Source: an uncultured Clostridia bacterium (GTDB lineage: Bacteria; Bacillota; Clostridia; Christensenellales; CAG-917). Taken from it: 64,000 bases of DNA. This document shows, one piece after another, positions 1 to 8,989 of this stretch. Made by a program: the position numbers and the translations under genes. The notes beneath the pieces are model-generated. The model was given only the letters and a program-made list of their open reading frames with translations. It ran no database searches and was not told the origin of the DNA. The stretch lies in the NCBI GenBank assembly GCA_949286725.1, contig CASECZ010000002.1, forward strand, positions 186,001 through 250,000. Reading direction: 5' to 3'. Every line of letters begins with the position of its first letter. Within the stretch, counting starts at the first letter, position 1.

Positions 1-459
1 GAAGCCATAGGTTACGACACCGAAATGAAACGCGCGCTCTACAAGGCGCTCAAAGCGTCGGGTATGAGTATGCAGAACTACGGCACCGTGTTTATGACCA
101 TTGCCGACTGCGACAAGGAAGCCTTCCTGCCCATAGCGCGCAGGTTCTACGAGCTCGGCTTCAACATCGAGGCGACGAAGGGCACCGCGGACTTCCTGCA
201 CGCGCACGGAATAAAGGCGCGCAGCAAAGAGAAAATCAGCGAAGGCAGCGAGGAAATCCTCGACAGCATTCGCAAAGGGCACGTGACGTACGTCATCAAC
301 ACGCGCGACCTCAACGAGGAGAGCACCAAACGCGACGGCTACGAAATCCGCCGCGCCGCCGTGGAAAACAACGTCACGCTGTTCACTTCGCAGGATACGG
401 TCGAAGCCTTGCTCGACGTCCTCGAAGACATGACCTTCAAGGTCTCCACCATCTGCTGA
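1..459 (+). CDS. carB: Carbamoyl-phosphate synthase large subunit, C-terminal fragment (5' end outside window)
   Basis: The frame is open from the first base, so the gene begins upstream of the window; only the last 152 codons are present. They match the end of the CarB synthetase core followed by the MGS-like allosteric domain, with the typical segments ASGM, GFNIEATKGTADFL and YVINTRD. This domain binds effectors such as UMP in the enzyme that makes carbamoyl phosphate for pyrimidine and arginine synthesis. The TGA stop overlaps the ATG of pyrK by one base, so it is the promoter-proximal visible member of the pyr operon. No regulatory site is visible because the operon start lies outside. 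Confidence 0.95.
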   Translation, partial: EAIGYDTEMKRALYKALKASGMSMQNYGTVFMTIADCDKEAFLPIARRFYELGFNIEATKGTADFLHAHGIKARSKEKISEGSEEILDSIRKGHVTYVINTRDLNEESTKRDGYEIRRAAVENNVTLFTSQDTVEALLDVLEDMTFKVSTIC

Positions 460-1181
460 TGAAAAGAGAGACACTCACGCTGACGGGCAACCGCCCCTTG
501 AATTCCTCCGTGTTCGAACTCACGTTCACGGGCGCAAGCCCGATGAGCGCGGGGCAGTTCGTCGAACTGACGACGGAGGGATTTTTCCTGCGCCGTCCGA
601 TAAGCGTCGCCGACTGGGAGGACGGGAAACTGACCCTGCTCGTGCGCATAGCGGGCGAGGGCACGAAGAAAATGTCCGAACTTCGCGCGGGCGACAAGGT
701 GGACGCGCTGACCTGTCTCGGCAACGGGTTCGACCTCTCGGCGCAAAAACCCCTGCTCATAGGCGGGGGCATAGGCTGTGCGCCTCTTTACAAACTGGCA
801 AAGGATTTCGCCGCAAAAGGCATTCGCCCCGAAATCGTGCTCGGCTTCCGCAACGCAGACGAAACGTACTACGTCGGGGAGTTCTCCGCGCTCGGCAACG
901 TGACGGTGGCAACCGACGACGGAAGTGCGGGTGTCAAGGGCAACGCGGTTGCCGCGGCGCTCGGCGCGGGTAAGGACTTCGACCTTTATTATGCCTGCGG
1001 TCCCGCCGTGATGTTGCACGCGCTTTGCGCCGCGGACGCGCGCGGGCAAGTCAGTCTGGAAGCGCGTATGGGTTGCGGCTTCGGTGCGTGTATGGGGTGC
1101 AGCATAAAGACGACGGGCGGGTTCAGACGCGTATGCAAGGAAGGGCCCGTGTTCCGCGCTTCGGAGGTGATATGGGAATGA
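459..1181 (+). CDS. pyrK: Dihydroorotate dehydrogenase electron-transfer subunit
   Basis: 240 residues, the usual PyrK length. The FAD motif RRPISV lies at residues 45-50, a nucleotide-binding loop GGGIGCAPL at 102-110, and four cysteines at 206, 211, 214 and 226 (C-x4-C-x2-C-x11-C) form the [2Fe-2S] site. PyrK carries electrons from the FMN of PyrD through FAD and the iron-sulfur cluster to NAD+, which defines a class 1B dihydroorotate dehydrogenase. It starts on the A of the carB stop codon and its own stop overlaps the pyrD start as ATGA, so translation is probably coupled. Family assignment is secure. Confidence 0.95.
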   Translation: MKRETLTLTGNRPLNSSVFELTFTGASPMSAGQFVELTTEGFFLRRPISVADWEDGKLTLLVRIAGEGTKKMSELRAGDKVDALTCLGNGFDLSAQKPLLIGGGIGCAPLYKLAKDFAAKGIRPEIVLGFRNADETYYVGEFSALGNVTVATDDGSAGVKGNAVAAALGAGKDFDLYYACGPAVMLHALCAADARGQVSLEARMGCGFGACMGCSIKTTGGFRRVCKEGPVFRASEVIWE

Positions 1182-2101
1182 AAAATTCTTCGGTCGCGCT
1201 CGGCGTCGACTTCCTCGGTTACGCGATGAAAAACCCCGTCGTGCCCGCCAGCGGAACTTTCGGGTTCGGCTACGAGTTCGCGGAATTTTACGATATCAAC
1301 ATACTCGGTTCCATATGCCTGAAAGGCACAACGGCACAGGAGCGCTACGGCAATCCTCTGCCGAGAATTGCCGAATGCACGGCGGGGCTCATCAACGCAA
1401 TAGGTCTGCAAAACCCCGGTGTGGACGCGGTCGTCTGTCGCGAGATACCCACGCTCGACAAAGTGTACGACGGCAAAGTCATTGCCAACGTGGGCGGCCA
1501 CAGCGTGGAAGAGTATGTGACGACTGCGGCGAAGTTCAACGACTGCGACAAGGTATTTGCGGTTGAACTCAACATCAGTTGTCCCAACGTAAAGGGCGGC
1601 GGCATGGCGTTCGGAACGGACGCAAAAATCGCGCAATCGCTTGTTTACGAAGTCAAAAAAGCGGTAAAAAAGCCGCTTATTGTCAAATTGAGCCCGAATG
1701 TGACGAGCATTTCCGATATGGCGAAAGCGGTTGCGGACGGCGGCGCGGACGGCATCAGCCTTATAAATACGCTGGTCGGGATGCGCATTGACATAAGGAC
1801 GCGCAAGCCCGTCATTTCCGTGCGCACTGGCGGGTTCAGCGGTCCTGCCGTGTTTCCCGTCGCGGTCAGAATGGTCAACGAAGTCGCGCGCGCGGTGAAA
1901 TTGCCCGTAATGGGAATAGGCGGTGTGACGACTGCACGCGACGTGGTCGAGATGATGATGGCGGGCGCAACCTGTGTGCAGGTGGGTGCTGCAAATCTTG
2001 TAAATCCCTACGCCTGCAAAGAAATAATCGAAGGACTGCCCGCGCTGCTGGACGAAATCGGCGTAAGCGCGATATCCGACATAATCGGCGCGGCGGTGTA
2101 A
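1178..2101 (+). CDS. pyrD: Dihydroorotate dehydrogenase, catalytic subunit (class 1B)
   Basis: 307 residues from ATG 1178. The frame is open further upstream, but GGAGGT at 1163-1168 lies 9 bases before this ATG, which also makes the standard ATGA overlap with the pyrK stop; ATG 1172 is possible but has only 3 bases of spacing. The TIM barrel carries ELNISCPN with the class 1B active-site cysteine at residue 135, and the FMN phosphate-binding segments near PVMGIGGV and GATCVQVG. It oxidises dihydroorotate to orotate, passing electrons to PyrK. Cytoplasmic. Confidence 0.95.
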   Translation: MKNSSVALGVDFLGYAMKNPVVPASGTFGFGYEFAEFYDINILGSICLKGTTAQERYGNPLPRIAECTAGLINAIGLQNPGVDAVVCREIPTLDKVYDGKVIANVGGHSVEEYVTTAAKFNDCDKVFAVELNISCPNVKGGGMAFGTDAKIAQSLVYEVKKAVKKPLIVKLSPNVTSISDMAKAVADGGADGISLINTLVGMRIDIRTRKPVISVRTGGFSGPAVFPVAVRMVNEVARAVKLPVMGIGGVTTARDVVEMMMAGATCVQVGAANLVNPYACKEIIEGLPALLDEIGVSAISDIIGAAV

Positions 2102-2110
2102 GGAGAGTTT

Positions 2111-2821
2111 ATGGCAAAAGACGTAATCGTGGCGCTGGATTTCAGCAAAGCCGAAGAGGTGTTTTCCTTCCTCGACGCGTTCGCTGGCGAAAAGCGCAAG
2201 CCCTATGTCAAAATAGGAATGGAACTGTTTTACTCGCAGGGCGCGGATATGGTGCGCGAGATAAAAAGGCGCGGACATTCCGTGTTCCTCGACCTCAAAC
2301 TACACGACATTCCCAACACCGTGAAAAAGTCTATGGCGGTGCTTTCCTCTCTCGACGTGGATATGTGCAATCTTCACGCGGGCGGCGGCATCGCGATGAT
2401 GAAAGCCGCAATAGAGGGTTTGACGCGCCCCGACGGCAGCAGGCCGTTGCTCATTGCCGTGACGCAACTCACTTCCACCAGTCAGGAGGTTATGACGGAG
2501 GAACTCTGGATTGACCGTCCCATAGACCAAACGGTTATGCACTACGCTTCCAACGCGGCGAAAGCGGGGTTGGACGGCGTGGTATGTTCTCCGTTGGAGG
2601 CAGGCAAGGTGCACGCCGTGTGCGGCGACGGTTTTCTTACGGTGACGCCCGGTATACGTTTTGCCGACGGCGAGCGTGGCGACCAGGTGCGTGTCACGAC
2701 GCCCGCGCAGGCGAGGGAACTCGGTTCGGATTACATAGTGGTCGGCAGACCCGTGACTGCGGCACAGGACCCCGTTGCGGCGTACCGCAGATGTTTGAAA
2801 GATTTTTTGGGCGAGGAATGA
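2111..2821 (+). CDS. pyrF: Orotidine 5'-phosphate decarboxylase
   Basis: 236 residues, typical of the bacterial short PyrF group. The catalytic signature [10 protein letters not shown] gives D61, K63 and D66 (the D-x-K-x2-D motif), and VALDF at 7-11 is the first beta strand of the barrel. It decarboxylates OMP to UMP, the last step of de novo UMP synthesis. An AGGAG site sits 6-9 bases before the ATG. It follows pyrD by 9 bases and precedes pyrE by one base. Confidence 0.96.
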   Translation: MAKDVIVALDFSKAEEVFSFLDAFAGEKRKPYVKIGMELFYSQGADMVREIKRRGHSVFLDLKLHDIPNTVKKSMAVLSSLDVDMCNLHAGGGIAMMKAAIEGLTRPDGSRPLLIAVTQLTSTSQEVMTEELWIDRPIDQTVMHYASNAAKAGLDGVVCSPLEAGKVHAVCGDGFLTVTPGIRFADGERGDQVRVTTPAQARELGSDYIVVGRPVTAAQDPVAAYRRCLKDFLGEE

Positions 2822-2822
2822 T

Positions 2823-3464
2823 ATGCAGGACGTAAAAAGAGAAGTTGCAAAAGGATTGCTCTCGATAGGCGCGGTGTTTCTGCGTCCCGAACAGCCCTTT
2901 GTTTGGGCAAGCGGCATAAAAAGCCCCATTTACTGCGACAACAGACTTACGCTGACCGCACCCGCGGTACGTAATGTCGTGGAGCAGGGGCTTGCCGAAA
3001 TCGTGAAAACGGAGTTTCCCGACTGCGAGGTGCTGATGGGCACGGCGACGGCGGGTATCGCGCACGCGGCAATCGTCGGGCACCTGCTCGGAATGCCCAT
3101 GGGATACGTCCGTTCGGGCGCGAAAGACCACGGCAGAGCCAACCGAATAGAAGGCAAGCTGGAAAAAGGGCAGAAAGTCGTCGTTGTCGAGGATTTGATT
3201 TCCACCGCAAAAAGTTCGCTCGAAGTCGTCGAAGCACTGCGCGAGGAAGGCGCGGACGTACTCGGTATGGTCAGCATATTCACGTACGGCATGCAGGCGG
3301 GCAAGGACAAACTTGCGGCGGCGGGCGTAAAAAGCGCCAGTCTTTGCAACCTTGACGAACTGCTCGAAGTCGCCGTCGAAACGGGATACATAAAGCGCGA
3401 GGACTGCGCAAAACTCATCGCCTTCCGCAACAATCCCTCAGACGAAAGCTGGATGGCGAAGTAA
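2823..3464 (+). CDS. pyrE: Orotate phosphoribosyltransferase
   Basis: 213 residues. The PRPP-binding motif [14 protein letters not shown] occupies 119-132; the usual TGGS/TGKS ending reads TAKSS here. The flexible catalytic loop [11 protein letters not shown] is at 101-111. It joins orotate to PRPP to make OMP, the PyrF substrate. One base separates it from pyrF, and pyrB follows 11 bases after its stop. Confidence 0.95.
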   Translation: MQDVKREVAKGLLSIGAVFLRPEQPFVWASGIKSPIYCDNRLTLTAPAVRNVVEQGLAEIVKTEFPDCEVLMGTATAGIAHAAIVGHLLGMPMGYVRSGAKDHGRANRIEGKLEKGQKVVVVEDLISTAKSSLEVVEALREEGADVLGMVSIFTYGMQAGKDKLAAAGVKSASLCNLDELLEVAVETGYIKREDCAKLIAFRNNPSDESWMAK

Positions 3465-3475
3465 AGGACGAAAGT

Positions 3476-4579
3476 ATGAAGAAAATCAGACACTTGATTG
3501 ACATATCCGATTTCACTACGGAAGAAATCGACGGCATAATCGCGGTTGCCGAGGACATAATGGCGAACAGGCAGAAGTACGCCCACGCCTGCGAAGGCAA
3601 GAAAATCGCTACGCTGTTCTTTGAGCCCTCGACGCGTACGAGGCTGAGTTTCGAGGCGGCAATGCTGGAACTCGGCGGAAGCACGCTCGGTTTTGCGTCG
3701 GCGTCCAACAGTTCCACCACCAAAGGCGAGAGCGTCATGGACACCATACGCACGGTGGGCGCGTACGCGGACATAATCGCAATGCGTCATCCCCTCGAAG
3801 GCGCGGCGCTTGCCGCGTCGCAGAGGAGCATAGTTCCCGTCGTCAACGCGGGCGACGGCGGACATTGCCACCCCACGCAGACGCTTGCCGACCTGCTCAC
3901 AATAAAGAACCGCCACGGCAGGCTCGACCACCTCACGATAGGAATATGCGGCGACCTGAAATACGGCAGAACGGTGCACTCGCTCATCAACGCGCTGACG
4001 CGTTACGAGGGCAACAAATTCGTCATGATTTCCCCGCCCGAACTCACAATTCCCAACTACGTACGCTACGAGATTATGCAACCCCGCAACGCGGTGTGGA
4101 CGGAATGCGCCACAATAGAGGACTGCATTGCCGACCTCGACGTGCTGTACATGACGCGCATACAGAAGGAGAGGTTTGCCGACCTTGACGAATACGAGCG
4201 GCTCAAAGACTGTTTTGTGCTCAACGCCGAAAAGATGAAGGCGGCAAAACCCGATATGAGCGTTCTGCACCCCCTGCCCAGGGTCAAGGAAATCAACGTG
4301 GACGTGGACGACGACCCGCGCGCGTGCTATTTCAAACAGGTGGAGTACGGCAAGTTCATGCGCATGGCGTTGATACTGAAACTGCTCGGCGACGCCGAAA
4401 GAGGATATTGCCCCGAGACGGTGTCGCGTCCGCTCGTGGACAAGGGCATGGTGTGCTGCAATCCCAAGTGCGTGACCGCCGTGGAAAGCGACCTCAAACA
4501 GATGTTCTCTCTGCGCGACAAGGAACACGACGTGTACAGGTGCGAATACTGCGAGACCCGTTTCGGTCACAAGAAATAA
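3476..4579 (+). CDS. pyrB: Aspartate carbamoyltransferase catalytic chain with fused PyrI-type zinc domain
   Basis: 367 residues, about 55 longer than an ordinary PyrB. Residues 1 to about 310 are the catalytic chain: STRTR at 52-56 binds carbamoyl phosphate, SNSSTTKGES at 77-86 is the 80s loop, and HPLPR lies near 270. The tail has C327, C332, C356 and C359 in a C-x4-C...C-x2-C arrangement, ending RCEYCETRF. This resembles the zinc domain of the PyrI regulatory chain, which contacts the catalytic trimer. The PyrI nucleotide-binding allosteric domain is absent. The enzyme makes carbamoyl aspartate. Last gene of the operon, followed by a terminator. Confidence 0.93.
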   Translation: MKKIRHLIDISDFTTEEIDGIIAVAEDIMANRQKYAHACEGKKIATLFFEPSTRTRLSFEAAMLELGGSTLGFASASNSSTTKGESVMDTIRTVGAYADIIAMRHPLEGAALAASQRSIVPVVNAGDGGHCHPTQTLADLLTIKNRHGRLDHLTIGICGDLKYGRTVHSLINALTRYEGNKFVMISPPELTIPNYVRYEIMQPRNAVWTECATIEDCIADLDVLYMTRIQKERFADLDEYERLKDCFVLNAEKMKAAKPDMSVLHPLPRVKEINVDVDDDPRACYFKQVEYGKFMRMALILKLLGDAERGYCPETVSRPLVDKGMVCCNPKCVTAVESDLKQMFSLRDKEHDVYRCEYCETRFGHKK

Positions 4580-4629
4580 CCGCACAGACGGAGCGCAGAA
4601 ACCGAAATCATCGTCAAAATAAAACGATA

Positions 4630-4656
4630 AACCCGCTCAAAGAGCGGGTTTATTTA
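4630..4656. terminator. Rho-independent terminator between pyrB and FGGY kinase gene
   Basis: Perfect 8-bp stem AACCCGCT / AGCGGGTT with a 5-base loop, followed by a T-rich run on the plus strand. It lies between convergent genes and probably ends both transcripts. Confidence 0.8.
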
Positions 4657-4726
4657 TTCATTTGGCTTGTTTAGCCGTCGTTTGCGCGCATTGCGCGGTT
4701 TCGGTTGCGTTGCGTCGCGTGGTGCG

Positions 4727-6298
4727 TCATTTGCCCTGTTTGGGGACGGGATAACGGCGGTTGTAGGCGCGTATGTTGCGGAAAGTCTTTCTGTTTTTTC
4801 TGTATATGCGCTCGTACACCGTGTGATACAGCAACATATATTGCTCGTGGTTTTTCATATCGGGCTCGTAGGTCTTGCCCTCGTGCACCATATTGTCCAC
4901 GGCTTCCTGCGGGGAAGCAAAACGCCCCATTCCCATATAGCAGAGCATTGCGCAGCCCAGCGCACTGTTTTCGTAAGTCTGTGTTTTGCGTACGGGCACG
5001 CCCAGTACGTCGGCGAGTATCTGGCATATTCTGTCGGACAGCGACCCGCCGCCCGATACCATAACGGACGAGATGTCGTAGCCCGCGCGCTTCTCGATGC
5101 TGGTCAGTCCTTCGTACAGACCGAAGCATATTCCTTCTATGATTGCGCGGTAGATGTGCGCGCGTGTGTGGACGTCCGAAAATCCCACGATGGAACCCTT
5201 TGCCCAGCCCTGTTTGATTTTGGGTGACCAGTAGGGTTGCAGGACAAGCCCTTCGCAGCCTAACGGAGTGGCGTCCAGCAGTTCGTCGAACAGTTCCTCG
5301 GGGGCGCAGCCGAGTTCCGCCGCGCGTTTGACTTCCTTTTCGCCGAACTGTTCCTTAAACCAGGTTATCATCCAACATCCGCGGAAGATTTCCACTTCGG
5401 GGTTGTAAGTGCCTTTGATGACGGCGGGATAGGGCGGCATAAACGCTTCGGGTTCGACGTATTTTTTTGTCGTAATCTGAATTGTGGCGGTCGTTCCCAG
5501 GCTGATGGACGCTTTGTCGCCGCCCAGCGTGCCGGTGCCGAAGGTTTCGCACCCTTTGTCCGAGCCGCAGGCTATGACGGGCAGTCCCTCTTTGAGCCCC
5601 GTTTCGACGGCGGCTTCGGCGGTTATGTGTCCTATGACGGAAGTGGAATCGACGATGTCGATCATCTTGTCCGCGCCCGCGTCAGTCAGATAAGTGTTGA
5701 GGCTTTTGCCGGTTTGCCAGCGCTGATTCTTGTAGTCGAAAGGCACGTGTCCTATCTGTGACGCCACGCTGTCGAGCAGTTTGCCCGTGAGTTTGAGATT
5801 GATATAGCCCGAAAGGGGAATGATTTTGTAAGTGTTGTTCCAGACGTCGGGTTCGTTTTCGTGCACCCAGTTCATCTTGGTGACCTTGCGAATGCCGCAG
5901 TAAGGCTCGTACATTTTGACGAGATGGAGCAGGGTTTTGACGGGAGACGGAATGGCCTCTTCGACGCGCGAACACTCGCGCTCGTCCAGCCACACGAGGA
6001 AGGGACGGAGCACTTTGCCGTTCTTGTCGACGAAGGTTATCGTGTCGCGTATGGTGGTGACGCCGACGGCGTAAATGCGTTCGAAACCGAGGGGATAGGT
6101 TTCTTTGACGGTCTTGACCGCTTTGACGAGACTGTTCCAATAGACTTCGGGGTTTTGTTCTGCCCAGCCGCTGTTCAAGGAAAAGTAGGGGTTGAAAGGT
6201 ACTTTGGCTTTGCAAATTTCCGTACCGCGGTCGTTGTATATAATCGCGCGGACGCTCTGTGTGCCGAAATCGATGGATAGCACGTAATCTTTACTCAT
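4727..6298 (-). CDS. FGGY-family carbohydrate kinase
   Basis: 523 residues starting MSKDYVLSIDFGTQSVRA; this ATG is chosen because GGGAG lies 5 bases upstream, while an upstream in-frame ATG overlaps the operator. DFGTQS near residue 10 is the first phosphate loop of the actin-like ATPase fold, and VSGGGSLSD with QILADVLGVPV near 430 is the FGGY C-terminal signature. The family phosphorylates sugars such as xylulose, ribulose, fuculose or glycerol; the substrate cannot be read here. The gene stands alone with its own promoter and operator, suggesting a dedicated regulator elsewhere. Confidence 0.85.
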   Translation of the reverse strand: MSKDYVLSIDFGTQSVRAIIYNDRGTEICKAKVPFNPYFSLNSGWAEQNPEVYWNSLVKAVKTVKETYPLGFERIYAVGVTTIRDTITFVDKNGKVLRPFLVWLDERECSRVEEAIPSPVKTLLHLVKMYEPYCGIRKVTKMNWVHENEPDVWNNTYKIIPLSGYINLKLTGKLLDSVASQIGHVPFDYKNQRWQTGKSLNTYLTDAGADKMIDIVDSTSVIGHITAEAAVETGLKEGLPVIACGSDKGCETFGTGTLGGDKASISLGTTATIQITTKKYVEPEAFMPPYPAVIKGTYNPEVEIFRGCWMITWFKEQFGEKEVKRAAELGCAPEELFDELLDATPLGCEGLVLQPYWSPKIKQGWAKGSIVGFSDVHTRAHIYRAIIEGICFGLYEGLTSIEKRAGYDISSVMVSGGGSLSDRICQILADVLGVPVRKTQTYENSALGCAMLCYMGMGRFASPQEAVDNMVHEGKTYEPDMKNHEQYMLLYHTVYERIYRKNRKTFRNIRAYNRRYPVPKQGK

Positions 6299-6314
6299 AT
6301 TTTTCTCCCGCATC

Positions 6315-6333
6315 ATACCGTTGGTAACGGTAT
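6315..6333 (-). promoter_or_regulatory. Palindromic operator of the FGGY kinase gene
   Basis: Perfect 8-bp inverted repeat ATACCGTT-N3-AACGGTAT just downstream of the -10 box, where a bound repressor would block initiation. The form suits a LacI- or GntR-type regulator; none is encoded nearby. Confidence 0.7.
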
Positions 6334-6337
6334 ATTT

Positions 6338-6366
6338 ATCATATCATCGCGAAAAAACGGTGTCAA
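6338..6366 (-). promoter_or_regulatory. SigA-type promoter of the FGGY kinase gene
   Basis: Minus-strand TTGACA (6361-6366), 17-base spacer, TATGAT (6338-6343). The start point would fall inside or next to the palindrome. Confidence 0.75.
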
Positions 6367-6512
6367 TAGCGACAAAACGACACCTGTGCGGCTAAAAACA
6401 TATTTGAACCAATTTGGACGGTGCATCGACACGGTGCGACAAAGCGGAGAGAGGGGGAGGTGCGCCCGTCGCCCGCGACGCGGGAGAAAATTCGCGCCGA
6501 GGTCGCGGGCGG

Positions 6513-6548
6513 GACAACAAAAAAGCGGCGCAGGGTGTGCGCCGCTTT
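6513..6548 (-). terminator. Terminator of lipoprotein gene 6596-7576
   Basis: Perfect 11-bp stem (6522-6532 with 6538-6548), 5-base loop, then a T-rich run on the minus strand. Confidence 0.85.
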
Positions 6549-6595
6549 ATCAGAAGAAGAAAGGGAGAGCGTAAAACTTCTTCCGAATTTACCTG

Positions 6596-7576
6596 TTATT
6601 CGGCATTGTTGCCGTGCTGGTAGCGGTTGTGAAATTCCTTCCACGCGTCGATGAATTCGTCGGAGTCGAAACCGGTGCTCACGCCGTAACGGTGTCTGTA
6701 ATGACCCTGTTCGTCACGGTAGTAGCGGACTTCCACGTCGACGTTGACACCGTTCATGGACACGTTGACGTTGAGGTAGTACTCACCGTTTTCGATGTCG
6801 CGGCACTTGGTGTAGCGGACGGTGGGATTGATGAAGTCGGCGAGGTTGGACTCGACAACCAGGGTTTCGCTGCCGTCGGCGTTGGTCTCGAAGGAGAGGT
6901 TGAAGTCATACTCGGGGATGTACTGGGACACGGGTCTGAAACCGTAGTGGTACTGTTTGGAGTATTTGCCGTCTTTCAAGACCTTCTGTTCCTCGAAGCA
7001 GATGCAGTTGCCCGCGCCGTCTTTGAGTTCGAATCCGAATTGACGGCCGTCCTCGACGGAGACGGAGGAGTCGGTGGTAAACGCACCGGACAGGTCGTAA
7101 GTGCGGTCGTCGATTTGCAGTACGCCTTCGATTGCGAAGTCGATTTCCTTGCCGTTGGCGTCGACGGTCTTGTCGGCAATCACATTGTAGTAGAGCACGT
7201 ACACGTGTTCCTCGCCGCCTGCGGTAACGGTGGTGACGGTCAGTTTGAATTCGTAACCGTCTTTGTCGGATTCGCCGGCCTCGACCTTGACGCTTGCGCG
7301 GTCGACGAACTGTTCGAACATGTCGAGTTGACCCTCCACTTTGTCGATTATGCCGTCTTCATCCGTGGCTGTGCTGTCTGCCGCGGTGGAAGCCGTGTCC
7401 GCAGAACCGCCCGCACCGAGCATGGTTGCGGCGGACGCCACCGAGTAGCCCACGGTGTAGAGGTCTTCACCGACGGCGACCGCGGTGGTCTCGTCGGACG
7501 GATTGCACGCAACGAGTGCGAACGCTCCGACGCAGAGAACCAGAGCAAGTACGGATGCAACAATTATCTTTTTCAT
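6596..7576 (-). CDS. Secreted lipoprotein, ECF-regulon member A
   Basis: 326 residues from the ATG preceded by AGGAGG. The signal peptide MKKIIVASVLALVLCVGAFA ends in a lipobox LVAC with the lipidated cysteine at 24, so it should be anchored on the outer face of the membrane. I recognise no catalytic domain. The rest is beta-rich with repeated patterns around FVDRASV and HVYVLYYN. It is a paralogue of the next gene (7777-8802): same signal peptide pattern, GYSVASAATML against GFSVASSAVML, and matching DRASV and YxLYYN blocks. It has its own terminator and the shared ECF promoter. Confidence 0.8.
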   Translation of the reverse strand: MKKIIVASVLALVLCVGAFALVACNPSDETTAVAVGEDLYTVGYSVASAATMLGAGGSADTASTAADSTATDEDGIIDKVEGQLDMFEQFVDRASVKVEAGESDKDGYEFKLTVTTVTAGGEEHVYVLYYNVIADKTVDANGKEIDFAIEGVLQIDDRTYDLSGAFTTDSSVSVEDGRQFGFELKDGAGNCICFEEQKVLKDGKYSKQYHYGFRPVSQYIPEYDFNLSFETNADGSETLVVESNLADFINPTVRYTKCRDIENGEYYLNVNVSMNGVNVDVEVRYYRDEQGHYRHRYGVSTGFDSDEFIDAWKEFHNRYQHGNNAE

Positions 7577-7608
7577 AGCCAAAACCTCCTTGGTTTCTTC
7601 CCTTATAT

Positions 7609-7634
7609 AACAATCCGTCGCCGCGTTTTGCCAA
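7609..7634 (-). promoter_or_regulatory. ECF-type promoter, copy A
   Basis: Minus strand TTGGCAAAA (7626-7634), 10 bases, GATTGTT (7609-7615), then TAT one base later. Same elements and exact spacing as at 8837-8862 and 10893-10918. It lies 32 bases upstream of the lipoprotein A start. Confidence 0.8.
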
Positions 7635-7710
7635 CCGAGGCGCAAAAAAAATGCGCGCGTCCTTCCGAGGCGCGCGCGATGCGGCCGTTTGACAGGGGAA
7701 TTCGCCGCGG

Positions 7711-7748
7711 GGAAAAGAAGAAAGACGCCCTTGCGGGCGTCCTTCTTC
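7711..7748 (-). terminator. Terminator of lipoprotein gene 7777-8802
   Basis: 14-bp stem with one mismatch (7717-7730 with 7735-7748), loop TTGC, T-rich on the minus strand. Confidence 0.8.
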
Positions 7749-7776
7749 CGTTGGTGAAAAGGAATGAGTTTTACGC

Positions 7777-8802
7777 TTAAACAGCAGGAGTTGCGAAGAT
7801 GGCTTCGTACAGCGCGTTCCAGCTCTCTTCTCCGAAGAACGTGAAGCGGTATTCGCCGCCCGCGACGCTCACGGCTTTGAGTTTGGCAAAGGTGGTGCCT
7901 TTGCGCAGGGTGATGGAGATGAAGTCTCCGTTGCCGTCGGTCTCGCGTTCGTAGGCGACCATGGTGTTCGCCCAGTTGCCGTTGCCGCCGCCCTCGATGA
8001 ACGTGACGTCCAGCTCCTCTTTGCCGTTCTCGTTTTCGAATTCGATTTCGAAGCTGTTCACGAGCCTGTTGTTTTCATAGTAGGAATACTTGTATTCCTC
8101 TTCGTATTCGCCGTCCTCGACTTCGAAGGACTGTTCGAACACGATTTTGGAGTTGTTGACTCTGTCGAAGGCGGTCATTTCGAACTCGTTTTCGCTTTCG
8201 TTGCCTTCGACCTCGTTCTCCATTTCGCCTCTCACATCGTACTCGGCGTCGTTGTAGACGAGCACGCCGTCGATGCGGAACTCTTCTTCGGTTTCGATAT
8301 CCCAGTCGTCCTCGTCGTCCCATTTGTCGTTATCGTCATCGATTACGGGAGTCGCGTTGTAGTAAAGAATGTAGACACTTTCGTTGCCTCTCATGTCCGT
8401 GGTGGTCACGGTGAGCATATGGTCGTATTCGGGTCTGTCCGAAGCGGATTCGACGCTGTTGACCGACGCACGGTCGATGAAACTTTCGATAACGCTGAGC
8501 TGTTTGGTGAACTCGTTCTCGAACGCCTGTTCCACCTGGGTGTCGAGGGTGGCTTCGGTGTCGGCGTTGCCGTCGGCGGCGGACGAAGAAGCGGACGACT
8601 GCGCGAAGGTGTCGAGCATCACGGCGGAGCTTGCCACGGAAAAGCCGATGGTGGACTTGTTGTCGAACGTGGCGGCATTGCCGCCTCCGCCGCCACCGCT
8701 GCCGCCGTCTCCCGCGGTGCCGTCGGGATTGCATGCGACGAGCGCAACCGCACCTGCACAGAGCGCGAGTACGAGCACGATAGCGATTATAACTTTTTTC
8801 AT
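7777..8802 (-). CDS. Secreted lipoprotein, ECF-regulon member B
   Basis: 341 residues. The signal peptide MKKVIIAIVLVLALCAGAVA leads to the lipobox LVAC (cysteine 24), followed by a glycine-rich linker (about 28-42) that would hold the folded part off the membrane. The body is very acidic (runs of D/E around 170-240) and lacks a recognised domain. It parallels lipoprotein A in signal peptide, GFSVASSAVML, FIDRASV and VYILYYN. GGAGG lies upstream of the ATG. Both lipoproteins carry the promoter of the neighbouring sigma operon, so a role in an envelope response is inferred. Confidence 0.8.
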   Translation of the reverse strand: MKKVIIAIVLVLALCAGAVALVACNPDGTAGDGGSGGGGGGNAATFDNKSTIGFSVASSAVMLDTFAQSSASSSAADGNADTEATLDTQVEQAFENEFTKQLSVIESFIDRASVNSVESASDRPEYDHMLTVTTTDMRGNESVYILYYNATPVIDDDNDKWDDEDDWDIETEEEFRIDGVLVYNDAEYDVRGEMENEVEGNESENEFEMTAFDRVNNSKIVFEQSFEVEDGEYEEEYKYSYYENNRLVNSFEIEFENENGKEELDVTFIEGGGNGNWANTMVAYERETDGNGDFISITLRKGTTFAKLKAVSVAGGEYRFTFFGEESWNALYEAIFATPAV

Positions 8803-8836
8803 AACGGTATCCTCCGATTTTGTTCTTTGTCAATAA

Positions 8837-8862
8837 AACAATCAAAACCGACATTTTGCCAA
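8837..8862 (-). promoter_or_regulatory. ECF-type promoter, copy B
   Basis: Minus strand TTGGCAAAA (8854-8862), 10 bases, GATTGTT (8837-8843), then TTAT. Identical spacing to the other two copies. Confidence 0.8.
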
Positions 8863-8989
8863 AAAATGTTTAATAGATTAATTTTTTTGTTTTTTCGGCA
8901 GAAATAAGTTTTCTTTTCGTTAATAATACGCGCGCAAGCGACGATGGTTACACTTGCGTTTCGTTTTTTCGTGTCGCAAGGTGTGTCGC

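Noticed and set aside
1-459. PyrR-type attenuation or UMP control of the pyr operon
   Set aside because: The operon start is outside the window and no attenuator lies between the visible genes.
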